The notes under the pieces: generated by a model | Database searches by the model: none | What the model saw: only the letters and a program-made list of their open reading frames with translations | What the model was told of the DNA's origin: nothing | Part shown: positions 1 through 12,239 of the stretch, piece by piece | How positions within the stretch are numbered: position 1 is the first letter of the stretch | Layout of the letters: the number at the start of each line of letters is the position of its first letter | From: Takakia lepidozioides | Taxonomy: Eukaryota; Streptophyta; Takakiopsida; Takakiales; Takakiaceae | Assembly (NCBI GenBank): GCA_030704615.1 | Contig: CM060733.1 | Coordinates: forward strand, 8,000,001-8,064,000 | DNA: 64,000 nucleotides | Direction: 5' to 3' | Translations under genes and position numbers: made by a program

Positions 1-475
1 CCCCAAACCAGTAGGGTCCAACGACCTTGAAAACGAAAGTTTAGTTCACCAACTCCTTCCATGCCCTACCAGGTATTGTTTCAGAAAGATCAGCTTTGGA
101 TAACTCGTGAAAGCGAGTCCAGCTCATTGACAAGTAGTTTTATAACGTTATAACCACGTTGAGAAATTTGCTGGTACATGTGGCTGCAGGGGGAAGGATT
201 CAGCAGACTCGTATTTTGGGAAGAAGTGACCAATGACTTTGTTCAGTTAAGAAAGTACACGGGACTGCGAAGGAGTAATAATTACTGGGACAAACAATAT
301 GCGGGCACGTTCCTCAATGGTCACAAAGCTCTCCAGGTTGCCCCAACTTCAGATAATCAGGAATGGCCGAGTTCACAAACCATGTGTCACCTAAAGTAGA
401 GGCCTATTTTCACTGGCCACAAAGATAAGACCTTCTGAGCAATGAAATTGGCTGACACTGAAACTCCTGATTCAT
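1..475. other. 5' flank of the PPDK regulatory protein gene
   Basis: No gene is supported here. A 73-codon open frame at 178-399 has no recognisable domain. An in-frame stop at 443-445 lies just ahead of the first possible start of the next gene, so this stretch is best read as promoter and 5' UTR. Confidence 0.4.
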
Positions 476-3400
476 ATGGAGGCTCCGTGGATGTGCACTG
501 GTTGTGCTTCTCCTTGCTCTGCTCTGGCTTCCTTCTCCGCGACATCGTCTCATTTTGGCTGTCAACTTGAGCCCACAGATTCAGTGTGTTTTGAAACCAA
601 TATTTGGTGGGTTTGCGCCCAGCCGTCGAGTTGGGTGCACAATGCAGCTTCTCTTCGTCCTTTCCCTCCAGCAGCCCATGCTTTGTCTCCAGGAAGAATT
701 TTTAAAGGGGCCCATTTCCGACGTCGTTTTCATGCTGGAAGTTTAGTCAGCAGATGGAGGGAAACTTTCCCTGCACCCATCAATCTTCAAGCACATTGGA
801 ATGAGCAAACAGACAGTTGGCTGACGGACTCAAGGCAAACATGTGCAGATAGTTTGAGAAGGCATGGTGGGATTTTTGCATCCCAATTCAGCTCAGTAAA
901 CACATTGAAAGGTACATCTTTGAGGCCACTCTCTCACTCTTACGGACAACATGGCAGGATGGCACTGGCAATGGGAGCCACGGCGACAGAGATGGCTGAA
1001 ACAGAATCTACCGGCGACGAAAATGATGCTAAAAGCAAAGAACTGCGGTTCAAGAGTAGCCCGCAGTTGGCACGGTGGGCAAGGGCCAGGCGGGTGCGGT
1101 CAGGAAGGACAGGGGAGCCCAAATTGGTCTCAGGCACTGGTAATGCAGTGATGCAGGGGCCATCCATTACACTCTCTGTAGATAGTGATGCCGATTCGGA
1201 TGAAGATGAAAGTCCTGGTCCCGAAGTGCAAGGGAAATCTATCTACATGGTCTCTGATGGTACAGGCTGGACCGCAGATCATGCGGTGCAGGCAGCTCTT
1301 GGCCAATTTGAGCATTGCCTGGTGGACCAGCGCTGCTCTGTTGACACCCATCTTTTTTCACAGGTACCCTAATTAGGTGGAATCCAACAAAGTGGGATTT
1401 GTCTAGGGTATGTTGAAGGCTTGCTCTTGAGCCATCCCCAATTTGCATACACATTTCCTTGTCTCCAACACCCTTTTGCTGCTTGTTTGCAAGTGATCTT
1501 TGTGGGCAAATTCTTCTGTCTGCATCAGTGTTCAAGCACGTTTCTGGGCCAACTCGGGCGTTAAATTTGAGTGCTCCAACTGGGTTTCCTTTGCAAAATT
1601 CCTAAGAATTGCAGTGTTTTGTGAAGGACTGAAGTACAAGAGACTGTGATCCTCTTGCAGGTCAATGAGGTGGATAGGCTCATGGACATAGTGCGACAGG
1701 CGGGGCAGGAAGGAGCCATCTTATTCTACACTTTGGCCGACCCACACATGGCAGAGGCTGCGAAGGAGGCATGCCAGGTGAGGATAGCTAGTAAGATTCT
1801 GGTGACTGAGAGATCTGTTAGGATAGTTGTAGCCTTAATTTTCACATCTCAGAATCTGAGTTTGTTGTAATGTTTATTGAGCGTCTTCCACACAAAAATT
1901 ACTCACCAATGTTCTCAGATATGTAAAAAAAATCTGTTCGAGTCCAGAGAGAATGGGGTTGAAAGGAAAAGCCAGGTATTTGAAAAAGACTGAACAATAA
2001 AGCAACTTTGTGCGTGAGTTCTTCAGTCCACAAGACTCATTGAAGTCTCTTTGAATTCCGAGAATGTTGATGATAAAGTGCATTTGGATGTGGTGAGATA
2101 AAATACGCAGATGCTGCATGTACCTCACATCAACATTCTGGGGCCCATCACAGATGCTTTGGAAGCTCATCTGGGAGTATCCCCTTCAGGCATTCCCCGT
2201 GGAGCCCCAGGAAGCAAAAGCACCCTCTCCAAGCAGTACTTCAAGCGGATAGAGGCAGTTGAGTTTACGATACGGCAGGATGATGGCGCACTGCCCAAGA
2301 ATCTGCATCAGGCAGACTTGCTGCTGGTGGGAGTGTCACGCACAAGCAAGACCCCTCTCTCCACTTACATGGCTCAGAAGGGCTACAAGGTGGCACCTCT
2401 GTGTGTTCTCTTGAGTGTATTGGTATTTGTTTCTCACTATTTTGTGCAACTGTATGTTATAGCTCTATCTGTCTGTGTTTCGATTTTGCCTCTGTTGCTC
2501 TCTTAACAGCGGGAACCTGGGAGTTGGAGAAATCATAAAATACCACCAGCATGTAGACTGCATAGGCATATAGCACACAATGACTGGATCTGGAAGGGGT
2601 CAAAGTGGGTATAAACCTTCTTTGTCCGTCTCTTCTCCGGACAAGTACAAATATTATAGCATACCAGAGAGGAAATGAGTTGTCAGTTGGATGTTGTTGC
2701 AGGCTCTTTGAAATTGCAGTATAAATTTATTGCAAGGAAATAGTCAAGGCGTAGATTGATGAGAAAGAGAACAGCGATGTGAAATAGCTCTGACTCTAAA
2801 CGGAAGACATTTCAGGTAGCAAATGTGCCATTAGTGCTGGGAATTGACCCACCAAAAGAGCTCTTTGAAGTGAACCAAGACAAGGTGTATGCGCTGACCA
2901 TCAACCCAAACTCTTTGAAGTCCATACGTGTTGCTCGCTACCGAAGCTTGGGCATGCCTGAGAATTCAAGGACTTCTTACTCTGATATGGAGCACATTCG
3001 TAAGGAGCTGGAGTACAGCAGCAAGCTGTTTCATCAAAACCCACGGTGGCCTGTTGTCGGTAAGTTGCTGTCATGTATGTTCAAACTGGCTAGGGTTAAG
3101 TGTGATTTTTCAGCTGAGAGAGAGAGAGAGAGAGACGGTGAAAGTTATATTGTCCATGAGCAGCCCAAGGGTCCATGGGAAAAAGTAGAGCATCAATTAT
3201 AACTACAGCAAAGCTCGTCCAAGAAAAGCTGCCAAGCACTAAAGCTGAAGCCTCTGCCAAGATGGAAAGAAAGTTTATGATATCCGCAGGAAGCCCTAAA
3301 TAAAGGCACACAAAGATGGGAGAGACAATGAAAGAAGGGAAGTAACCTTATGATTTCCAGTATAGGAAGTCCAGAAAGACTGAGTTACATAGAATGGGAA

Positions 3401-3858
3401 TGAACTGCAATGATGAGCTGCTTTAATGAACAAAATCTTTATCAGGTTTTGTTTGTTGATGGGCGTTTCCTGACATTTAGTGGACTCCCTTGCTGCACTG
3501 TGCAAAATGTGATCTTGGCAAGCCTATGTGTCTAAAGAAGTTAAACTCCACTTACGGATCCGTTGACTGAGTGGTTGGCCAGTGAAAGCCAACCCCCGTC
3601 TTTGATTGACTGATGTTGACCTCCCAGGATTGAAAGCAAAGTTTTGAATAATGTGTTTGAACCTGTGTAAATGATCCACTAAGCCAAAGCAATCAAATGG
3701 ATCAGATATATCTAGAGTCTTCACTGACCTATTTGACGTTTTTTCCCTCTGCAGAAGTAACAGGCAAGGCCATTGAAGAGACAGCAGCTGTTATCCTCCG
3801 CATTTTTCATGAGCGGCAAAGCAAGCACCAAATGCCTCGAATCTCTCGGCGGTACTGA
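476..3858 (+). CDS. RP1: Pyruvate, phosphate dikinase regulatory protein, chloroplast (five exons)
   Basis: Bifunctional ADP-dependent kinase and Pi-dependent phosphatase that switches PPDK off and on in plastids (DUF299/kinase-PPPase family). Exons read as 476-1363, 1661-1777, 2111-2389, 2816-3059 and 3755-3858. All junctions are GT-AG and keep the frame, giving about 543 aa. Conserved blocks in order: [20 protein letters not shown], the HLFSQ junction, [52 protein letters not shown], the P-loop-like [20 protein letters not shown], and a C-terminus ending MPRISRRY as in plant homologues. The first ATG (476) gives a long N-terminus. An in-frame ATG at 959 (MALAMGA) would give about 382 aa, nearer the usual 400, and keeps the [17 protein letters not shown] block, so the start is uncertain. 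The acidic linker [11 protein letters not shown] precedes the catalytic domain. I am confident of the identity, less so of the start. Confidence 0.9.
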
Positions 3859-5624
3859 TACAGTGATGGAGGTACCAGTAGTCGGTCAGCTGCTGAAGCT
3901 CACCAGAAGGCTCTTTCTCCCTACAACACTTGTACATATATACCATTTGTCTACAAAATTGTGTATATAATTGAGACATGACTCACCTCCAAGTATTATA
4001 CCTATCGATATCTGGGGTCTTAATTTTTTTTTTAATTTCTTAAAGACGAGATTAGAGATTAGGCTTGTTCTTAAGCTCCAAAAATCAAGACCAACCTCAA
4101 GTGATTCAGGCTAGCCTACGTAGCAGCTGTTCCAGCTCTATATAAGATTGTACAAGTGGCCAAGTGAAGGGGATGCAACATGGATGAACAGACCCGAGTC
4201 TCCGGCTTCCTTCACACGTGCATCCATCCACCTTCTTCGTTTCATTGAAGAAATTGTTAGCTAACGAAGGTACAGTAGGTATCGAAGTTATTCTAACGGG
4301 ATTTATATTGCACTACCATTTTTTAACAGTCAACCGTGTATGTACTCGTATGTAGCGGCTCACTTGGCAACACGAGAGAATACAAAAGTATGAGGCGGCT
4401 AAAGGGATCGTTTCTTTGAGAAACGTCAGCGTCATATGTGGAGATCATTCACTCCGATCTCATATAAAATCAGTGTAGAGACATATCGAGTGGTAATGGA
4501 ATACAGAATAGTGCATCGGAGATGTATTTCGAGCAGAAATTTCTGAAAATTCATACGGAGCATAGCGTGACATAAACATACATACAGGTGGGCATGCAAC
4601 TCATCGGTTGTTATACCAGCTCGTATACGACTGAAGAAGGTTATAATGAAGACCAATCCAGCTGTATGCTTCAACTTCAAGAAAGAGAGAAATAGGCAGG
4701 TAGGCAAGCTCGATTTGTTGGGCTTCGTCAAATCTCTTGAGTCGGCCGCATGGTCACCTCCAGAACAGTGAGTGGCCTTCTCAAGGATTGCAAGTGGGGA
4801 GACTGACATTTCTGGACTTGTTTATTGAGAGCATATTTAGGAGCTTGAAATATTTTGTTGGCGGGGTTCCTTTGGTGGGGCTCTTGATTCCCAACTTTGT
4901 CCTTTCTTAAGATAAGCTGCTTTCTTGAGGCTCGGGCATATGTAGATGAGACCTTAGGTAGAGCTGCACAGTTCTGATGGAGTCTTTAGATACCAACTGT
5001 TGATATGATAATAAGCCTCTGTTTCCAAAAGGAGGAGTTTTTACAGTGTGCAAATTGGAATGGTAATAATGATCATGCATTCTCCAGATTATTTAGGATC
5101 AGAAAGTCCTTTCCTCCATCTGGAATCTGAACTTCTCTTTTGCTTGGAAATTGTAACAAAGGGGTCCCTTGGGGTGCCCTACTCCATGCAACTAAGTGTA
5201 CTCTGGCCCTACTGTAACTCCTGATTTGTAATCAGTTGTTGACCAGGCTGCTGTCACTGAGATGTGCTCATCTCAGCGAGCAATCAAGAACAACCACTGG
5301 TTTCCTTCAAAAGATTTCACGGTTGTTTCACACTGCAAATCGTAGCTTTTGTGTATGCATAAACCTCAATACTGAACTGAGGCAGTCAGCAAGCTGACCA
5401 TAGCAGCAGAGTTCCCTTTGAGACAGGGAGCTATGGCATGGACACCTACCTATTGGCCACTCACAAAATCCTTGTGATCTTCAATCTTGAACTTAAGTCT
5501 ACATCTAGGCACACCATCAGTGGGGACCAGAAATGCTTCTGGACAAACGACAGAGCTATGGTACTCTCTCCAAAGACAAAAAAAGAATTCCAAGTTGGCA
5601 AACCTGGGCAGCATTTACATCTGA
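3859..5624. other. Intergenic region between convergent RP1 and PFP beta
   Basis: No coding sequence is supported. It holds the 3' UTRs of two convergent genes, a 14-base T-rich run near 4022-4035 and unremarkable unique sequence. The 125-codon minus frame at 4432-4809 has no recognised domain. Confidence 0.5.
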
Positions 5625-7328
5625 TCAGGCAGATAAAACTCCCTGCTCGAGCATCAAAGTGTAATTGGTGGTGTTGGAAGTTGGGCCGAAGAACTGGATG
5701 GGACCTGGACTCAAGTAGCTATCCTCATAAGCCCACTGCTCCCGCACTGACGCAAATTTCTTGAAGGGGGAACCATTCAGCTCCACCATGGCCTTCTTAA
5801 TCACAGGCTTGTTCTTGCCCTTCCGACGCTCGACGTCCATGAGCTCTGTGAGAGCTGTCCCTCCAACGGTCCAGTCTTTTGATGGCGCGGTCAAATTGCC
5901 CACCGATGCAATGAGCCCCGTCTGGCCGGTGTGGGCAAGAGCCCCTGCAACAAATCCAAGGGCATAGCAGTAGGTAGCATCAAAGTTGGTGGGCATGCCA
6001 CATCGGCCTTCATACCCAAAGAAATGGGATTGCCCCTTGAAGTTGCCTGTGTACGTCCCCTCGTGTTTCCTTGCTATGAGTTCCGTCTCTATCATAGATA
6101 TCAACATTTTCTCTGTTTCAATTCTAGCTACCTGCACATTGCCGTGGGGGTCGCGTTCCAACAAGAGTTCTTCTTGAATGCTATGTGGCAGCGAGTCAAA
6201 GAGGGCCCTGCAGGGGGGCGCGAGCTTCTCCTTCCAGTGACCCTGGTCATCACATACACCACTTGCCAGAATCTCGTTCAGCTCTGCAATCAGATGTTGG
6301 ATCTCGGGAATGAAATCTATAAGGCCCTCTGGTATAAGGATGATCCCGTACTGCTTCCCATTCTCAGCCCTCTTGCACACCAAGTCTGATATACTATTTG
6401 TCACTTGCCGTAAAGTCATATGAAGCGCGTTCACCTCCTCTCCTATGATTGCAATATTTGGGTGAGTCTGGAGAGCACACTCAAGGGTAATATGAGAAGC
6501 AGCTCGCCCCATCAGACGAACAAAATGGTAGTATTTGCCGGTTGAGCGCGCATCCACCATGATGTTCCCGATCATCTCCGAGTAGATTTTGCAGGCTGTG
6601 TCAAACCCGAAACTTATTGGCACATGCTTGCTTTTGAGGTCGCCATCGATGGTCTTCGGGCACCCGAGCACGCGTGTCTTCAAATTTCTGGCCCGGAAAT
6701 ACTCAGCAAGGAGGGCAGCATTGGTATTGGAGTCATCTCCACCGATCACCACCAAGCCATCTAAGTCCAGCTTAACCACCGTCTCCTCTGCTTGCTTGAA
6801 CTGTTCAGGGGTCTCAATCTTATCGCGGCCGCTGCAAATGATGTCAAATCCTCCCTGGTTACGATAGGGAAAGATAAAGTCAGCCGTGATTTCTACCACA
6901 TTATTGCGCATGATGCCAGCCGGTCCCCCTTTGAATCCATACAAAATGCTGTCGCTTGCGTGCTCTTGCAAGTAGTCAAAGATGCCAGCAATCACATTGT
7001 GACCTCCGGGTGCCTGCCCTCCAGACAAAACCACTCCTAGTTTCAGCTTCTTGTCGGCATTGTATGTGGTTCCTTCGCTGGCGATGAGCTCCACTGAAGG
7101 TTGCCCATACAGATTCGGAAACAGCTTCTCGATTTCCTCTGGGTTCCCGGCGGCCGTCGTAGGAGGGCCATGGACGAGCTTAAACTTGCCATTGAATACT
7201 GTGGGAAGGGGAGGCTTGTGCTCCAATCGATCCGCCTGCACTGGGCTGTAGGCTGAAGTGTCACGCAGCGCCCGTTTTTCTGCCTCTTGGCTCCCTACCG
7301 TCTCTGTCCCATTGGCCGTCATACCCAT
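5625..7328 (-). CDS. PFP-BETA: Pyrophosphate--fructose 6-phosphate 1-phosphotransferase, beta (catalytic) subunit
   Basis: A 567-aa uninterrupted frame, the full length of plant PFP beta. The enzyme reversibly phosphorylates fructose 6-phosphate with PPi in the cytosol (EC 2.7.1.90). Visible motifs: SGGQAPGGHN (about residues 102-111), GGDDSNTNA (196-204), CPKTIDGDLK (223-232, the catalytic-subunit form; alpha has VTLNGD here), FGFDTACKIYSEMIGN (240-255) and MGRAASH (273-279). The ATG at 7328 follows an upstream in-frame stop. An open acceptor (AG at 7352-7351) about 22 bases before the ATG suggests a 5' UTR intron. Seed-plant PFP beta genes are split by many introns, so the unbroken frame is notable and could mean a functional retrocopy or lineage intron loss. 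All key residues look intact. Confidence 0.93.
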   Translation of the reverse strand: MGMTANGTETVGSQEAEKRALRDTSAYSPVQADRLEHKPPLPTVFNGKFKLVHGPPTTAAGNPEEIEKLFPNLYGQPSVELIASEGTTYNADKKLKLGVVLSGGQAPGGHNVIAGIFDYLQEHASDSILYGFKGGPAGIMRNNVVEITADFIFPYRNQGGFDIICSGRDKIETPEQFKQAEETVVKLDLDGLVVIGGDDSNTNAALLAEYFRARNLKTRVLGCPKTIDGDLKSKHVPISFGFDTACKIYSEMIGNIMVDARSTGKYYHFVRLMGRAASHITLECALQTHPNIAIIGEEVNALHMTLRQVTNSISDLVCKRAENGKQYGIILIPEGLIDFIPEIQHLIAELNEILASGVCDDQGHWKEKLAPPCRALFDSLPHSIQEELLLERDPHGNVQVARIETEKMLISMIETELIARKHEGTYTGNFKGQSHFFGYEGRCGMPTNFDATYCYALGFVAGALAHTGQTGLIASVGNLTAPSKDWTVGGTALTELMDVERRKGKNKPVIKKAMVELNGSPFKKFASVREQWAYEDSYLSPGPIQFFGPTSNTTNYTLMLEQGVLSA

Positions 7329-7350
7329 TGTCCTCTAACACCACCCAACT

Positions 7351-7639
7351 CTGCGCTTGCAGAGAGAAGATGGAAATTGAAACTGTGACAGTACAAGATT
7401 AACGACCTTCACGCTCGTGTGTCTCAGACAGAGAGAGACAATTGTTCTCAGACAATGTGGGGCTGTATGTGCGTGAGAAGAGAAACGAAATGGTACTCTA
7501 TAATGTCCCAGAGAGAGAAAGAATTGAGGAAATGAATGTTATTCACTGCGGGTACTTGTGTGCGAGTGAGAGAGAGAAGAAAAGATAGAGAAAGAATCTG
7601 AGTTGTATCTTGTTCTTGCGTGTGTGTGCAATAACTTAC
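7351..7639 (-). other. Candidate 5' UTR intron of PFP beta
   Basis: On the minus strand a strong donor GTAAGT starts at 7639 and a pyrimidine-rich stretch ends in GCGCAG at 7351. Splicing would join an upstream leader exon to the segment carrying the PFP ATG. The spliced frame meets a stop just before that ATG, so the upstream exon would be untranslated or an upstream ORF. This is inference from splice-site sequence only. Confidence 0.35.
7425..7600. promoter_or_regulatory. GAGA-rich tracts upstream of PFP beta
   Basis: Several (GA)n runs occur in a short interval (about 7427-7438, 7509-7520, 7566-7590). Similar GA/CT tracts are common near plant transcription starts, where BBR/BPC factors bind. 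The role here is inferred from position; part of the run lies inside the candidate 5' UTR intron. Confidence 0.3.
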
Positions 7640-7899
7640 GGTAATCCAAAGTCAGGAGGAGTGCAGTACTTTGGGCCTGATAGAGATTGCGGTGGGCTGA
7701 GAAAGCGAATGTATGTGCCAAACAACCCACCAAACCGGAAAGACAGGAAATGTGGAAGAGTAAACCTCGGGAGGTGCGAGAAGAAAGCTGAGGGGCCCAG
7801 CTGACGGATTAAACCATGCAGCGCCTTCTTGGATAATAACAGATTGTCTGTAGCAGCGACAACATCGCCAGGCTCATGGATGATATGTTCCTTAGACAT
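7640..7899 (-). other. Candidate leader exon / upstream ORF of PFP beta
   Basis: An open frame begins MSKEHIIHEPGDVVAATDN at 7899 and stays open up to the GTAAGT donor at 7639. No domain is recognised. It may be an upstream ORF in the PFP leader or simply open sequence in a promoter. Confidence 0.25.
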
Positions 7900-9180
7900 T
7901 CTACGGAAAAATCATGCCCCACCTACCACAACTAGACGTTGATCATTCCTGTATCTAAGATTGCCCTTCCGCAGACAATCATCAAATGCGTGGGCAAGCG
8001 CTGCAGAAGTTGAACTACTTCAATACCTTCTGCAGATTGCTGTGTAATGGATCAAACTAGCAACTCTGGACCCCCACAAAATTGTTGACAGCGCTTGCAG
8101 TGGCACCTTTTCTCCAACTGTCAATTGGGGATGCCAGCACCTTCCGCATTGACTCCAGGAATTTACTCCAGCTTACTGATCGGAAGCCAAAGACTACAAT
8201 CTGAGGTGTCCCATGGACCTCAACTCTACACTTCCTGTGAGACTGTCAACCAGGCAAGAGATACATAAACTTCTGCAGGTATTGCAGTTTCTGCAAACAC
8301 TGTAAACAGTAATGTAGACCAAAGAAATGCATTAAAATGTAGACTACAGACTCCAAACCACACTGTGAATGGAGGTGGACTCCTCTGCCCACTCAAATAA
8401 GACTAACAGAGAGGTGGAAAGTGTTACACCACCCATGCCGTTCTTAATTACAAATGCCTCATTTTGCCCGCAAAATTTTACCCTATGAATAACTCTGTGG
8501 CAAGAAAAGGAGGCAGCAACTCAGACCTAACCTATTGTAAGATTCCCTAGCGATGGCGTTTCAGTATCATCAGACACTTTTCTTTCTTGTCTTTCATTGA
8601 AATTTTGGACTAGAGTACAAACGGGCTATTGCATCCCAAGCGTGTTCCGACTAAGTTCCACCATCACTTATTTGGGGCCGGCTGCTGCACAATCTGGACC
8701 ATTTTGAAGGGCGTGATTCTTCGGGTGGAGCTGTGCAAAATTATAACTGCACCACAGCATACCAACCTTCCAGTCAGATCTCTCTCACTTTGGATGTACT
8801 ACTTTTCTGTTCTTTTCGTGTCTCTTGCTACAATGAGCCCCAGTAAGAATATTATTACAACTGAAGGATGTCAAAATGCAATCATTAGACCTCCCTGAAG
8901 GTTTCAGTTGAAGCATACTGGAAAACCCTTACCCCGGTAAGAAGGTGGTCCATCCCTGTTCCACACAGAGATGCAGTGCCATCACTTAGGTATGCCCCAC
9001 CCACCTCTCGTCTCACACATGCATATGCTCACTGGGCCTCCCAAGGAGATAATACATTCAATTTTCTGTCTTTCTTCTTCTACCCTGGTGAACTGGAACC
9101 CCACAACCAGTTCTGGAAGGGTTAGTATTCTACAGGTACTATAGACAAGTACAGCGGCACACAAATCCATTCAACTGGGG
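7900..9180. other. Intergenic, no supported feature
   Basis: No recognised gene, RNA or repeat structure. Short open frames here have no domain signature. Confidence 0.4.
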
Positions 9181-9327
9181 GGCTTAAGGAGTGCTTGTCA
9201 GCATGCTCTAAAACAGCCCATGTGGCTGTTCGGGGTGAGTTTGGCATCCCTTCCTTAAGCTCCCGATGAGATGAATTCAAGGTCAGATGGTGGGTTCAGC
9301 TGCAACATATGTCCAACAACAAATATC

Positions 9328-9429
9328 CTAAGTTAATCGACTCTATATCTTGGAAGCAGGATCGCCCTGTCAAACAGGCTAAGTTAATCGACTCTATATC
9401 TTGGAAGCAGGCTCGCCCTGTCAAACAGG
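9328..9429 (+). repeat. 51-bp tandem duplication in LINE copy
   Basis: The unit starting CTAAGTTAATCGACTCTATA is present twice head to tail (9328-9378 and 9379-9429), with about one mismatch. It looks like a recent local duplication. Confidence 0.85.
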
Positions 9430-10129
9430 CTGTCCTGGCGGAAGAGAGTAGAAGAGATCCTCAACGATCTGCTGGATAAATCCGACTTAGAGGCTGTAGT
9501 GTCCAAAGCCATGTCTGTTGCCAGGAAATTGTCTGATGAAAATAAAGTTAGGCAGAAAACTTTCCTGAACTTGTTTCCTGTTGTGACATGCACAAGGACC
9601 TTAAGGATGATCTCAAGGGCCAACCTACCCTTGGCACTAGACTGAAATTTACAGTCAGGGCAGGAATCCTACCTTTGAACAATAAACAAATGCAGAGAGG
9701 CAGAGGAGATTGTAATTGCCCGAAGTGTGGACAACCTGAAGACAATATCTATTTTCTGATACAGTGTCCGGGATATTCTCGCCAGAGAGAACCCTCTTCA
9801 GGACAATCAAGAACAATGTCTCGGCACCTCTGTTCACCAATTTCCAAAATCTTGAGGCTGAGCCTAAAGCCCTCGCCCTGTTGGGGTCTAAAGCTCACAC
9901 ACAGCAGATTGATGCTTGTGTGAAGGGCTTCCTAGAGGATATATGGAAAGCCCGAACTAATTGTTTGTATCAAGGTAAGTCATACTACCGGAGTGAGCCC
10001 CTCACAAAGATTGTTTCTGGTCCCTTGTGTTCCGCCCAAACTGGGGGCGGGATCTATGGCCACAAGGCTTCGGCAAACAAAGTCTTATGAGTACATCTCT
10101 CTCTCTCTAATGGAGTTATGATAAGAAAC

Positions 10130-11240
10130 TCTTGTCGGCCTTACAGCCTAAATGGCCAGCAATACAGGCTTTCAGGAATAATAAGGGTGCAGTGGTGACT
10201 TCAACAGGTGACATCGACAAAACCTTTGAACCACACTACAGCCTTCTCGACCGTGAGTCAACTCTAATAGAGAGGGGCAGACTGGAAGAACAGAGTAAGA
10301 AAAACTGTTCCTGTATCCCAAGACAGCCCTGATGAACTCAAAAGGGTTACAACACGCCTATTAGTTCTTCTGAGGTCGTGGCTATAAAGCATCTAAGCAG
10401 CAATGAAGCAAGTGGACTAGCTGCCATGGTCAACAAGCTCATTAAGTATGGTGGTGACCCTACGGTCATAGGGACTGCACCGACCATATCTTCACTCTAA
10501 GCCAGATCATCCAGAGAAGCAAAAAAGAAGGAAAGCCCACTTTTGTCTTCTTCCTGGATGACAAAAAAGCTTCTGACACAGTATGGTGTGACAGACTGTG
10601 GTGCGTTGATCTTCTGGTCTCAGGGGAAAGATGTGGAGGATGGTCCACAACCTGTATGCAAACACCAAAACCTGTGTTATGGTCAATGGACAGAAGTCTA
10701 ACTTCTTTGATATAGATCAAGGTGTAGGGCACAAGGTTGTACCCTCTCCCCATGCTCTTCAATGTTTTCATTAATAAGCTTCTTAAGGTATGGACAGTGG
10801 GGGGTTTCGACTAAAGGTGGGTGATGCCACCATACCAGCTCTTATGTTTGTGGATGACTTCACAGACCTAGGGGAACCCGTATCCAATCTCCAGGAGCTG
10901 ATTAATTCTGCAAAGAGGTTCTTTGACCTGTGGGCTAGAAGCTAATGTTAGTACATGCGCAGTGGTGGCATTCAACGACTGCGGGGAGGGAGAGATTCAT
11001 GTACTCCCTTCCTACATATATCTTGGTGTTGAGTTTTCCTCCAACTGTAACTGGGATACTCGTATACAAAAAATGATTCAATCAGCTAAACGCAAAGCTT
11101 TGGGACTCACTAAAATTTTCCATCGCAGAGGGATTAATACTGAAGTTAAAGGGACCATGCTTTACACGTTATTAGGCTGGTGTTGGAGTACACATCCACT
11201 GTGTGGGACAACAATTCCAACCATGCTAAACCTCTAGACT
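10130..11240 (+). pseudogene. LINE reverse transcriptase fragment
   Basis: Translation in successive frames gives the RT landmarks FVFFLDDKKAS (about 10540), a YPLPMLFNVFINKLL segment (about 10740) and PALMFVDDFTDLGEP (about 10835), the last being the F-x-D-D active-site form of non-LTR reverse transcriptases. A downstream segment, YIYLGVEFSSNCNWDT, matches the usual region after the RT palm. In-frame stops and frameshifts make it non-functional. Confidence 0.65.
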
Positions 11241-12239
11241 CCATTCAGGTCGCAGTACGCAAAGAAAGTATGTCAGCTTGTTCTAGAACAGCTAATGTGG
11301 CTGTTCAGGGTGTTTTGGCATACCTCTGCACCTCTGTTCGCCATCTTGAGGCTGAGCCTAAAGCCCTGGCCCTGTTGGGGTCTAATGCTGGGCAGCTCAC
11401 ACAACAAGTCCTCTCTAGAGGATATCTGGAAAACCCGAACTAATTGTCTCTATCACGGTAAGTCTCACTACCAGTGTGAGCCCCTCACAAAGGTAGAATC
11501 TGTTCCCTTTTGTTACGCCCAAACTGGGCGCGGGGTCTATGGCCACAAGGCTGCGGCAAACAACATCTTATGAGGTACATTCTCTGATGAAGTTAGGCAT
11601 AAAATTCCCCTGAACTTGTTTGCAGTTTGTGACATGGGCAAGGACATTAAAGATGATCTCAAGGGCCTACCTACCATTGGCACGAAATTTAACCTTAGGC
11701 GGGGAGCCTACCTCTGAGCAATAAACAGATGCAGAGAGGAAAAGGAGATTGTAATTGCCCGATGTGCGGGCAGCCTGAAGACAACATCCATTTTCTGATA
11801 CACTGTCTGGGATATGCCCACCAGAGAAGTGATCCTCTTCAGGAACATAAGAACATTGTTCCTCCACCTCTGTTCACCAACTTCAAATATTCTCGAGCCT
11901 AAAGCCATGGCCCTGTTGGGGTTTATTTGCTGGGCAGCTCACACCCAGCAGATTGATGCTTGTCTTCTAGAGGATACCTGGGAAGCCCAAACTAATTGTC
12001 TATACCAAGGTACGCCCCAATACCAGAGTGGGCCCCTCACAAAGGAAGAGTCTGTTCCTTTTTGTTCAGCCCAAACTAGGCACGGGGGTCTATGGCCACA
12101 AGGCTATGGCAAACAAAGTCTTACGTGTCTCTCTCTTCGCTCCACCCTCTTTTCTCTCACATCCCTGCATCCAATGTACAAGCTTCCTAGCCAGAATTCT
12201 TCTGTTAATCAGAACACATCACCGTAAATTCTGAGGCCC

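Larger units (their letters stand above)
9180..12230 (+). mobile_element. Decayed non-LTR (LINE) retrotransposon with repeated 3' ends
   Basis: Fragments of a LINE reverse transcriptase ORF in shifting frames. A first C-terminal block (about 9180-10090) carries a zinc-knuckle-like CNCPKCGQPEDN followed by LIQCPGY. Then comes an RT block (about 10130-11240) with FVFFLDDKKAS, LFNVFINKLL and the catalytic-type MFVDDF, followed by two more C-terminal blocks (about 11250-11580 and 11590-12130) repeating the same knuckle and the tail GxxGVYGHKAxANKVL. Stops and frameshifts are frequent, so this is a dead element made of at least three overlapping copies. Its tail recurs at 12815-12865 and, inverted, near 63480-63560. 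Confidence 0.7.

Noticed and set aside
178-399. 73-codon frame before RP1
   Set aside because: No recognisable domain and no splice link into RP1.
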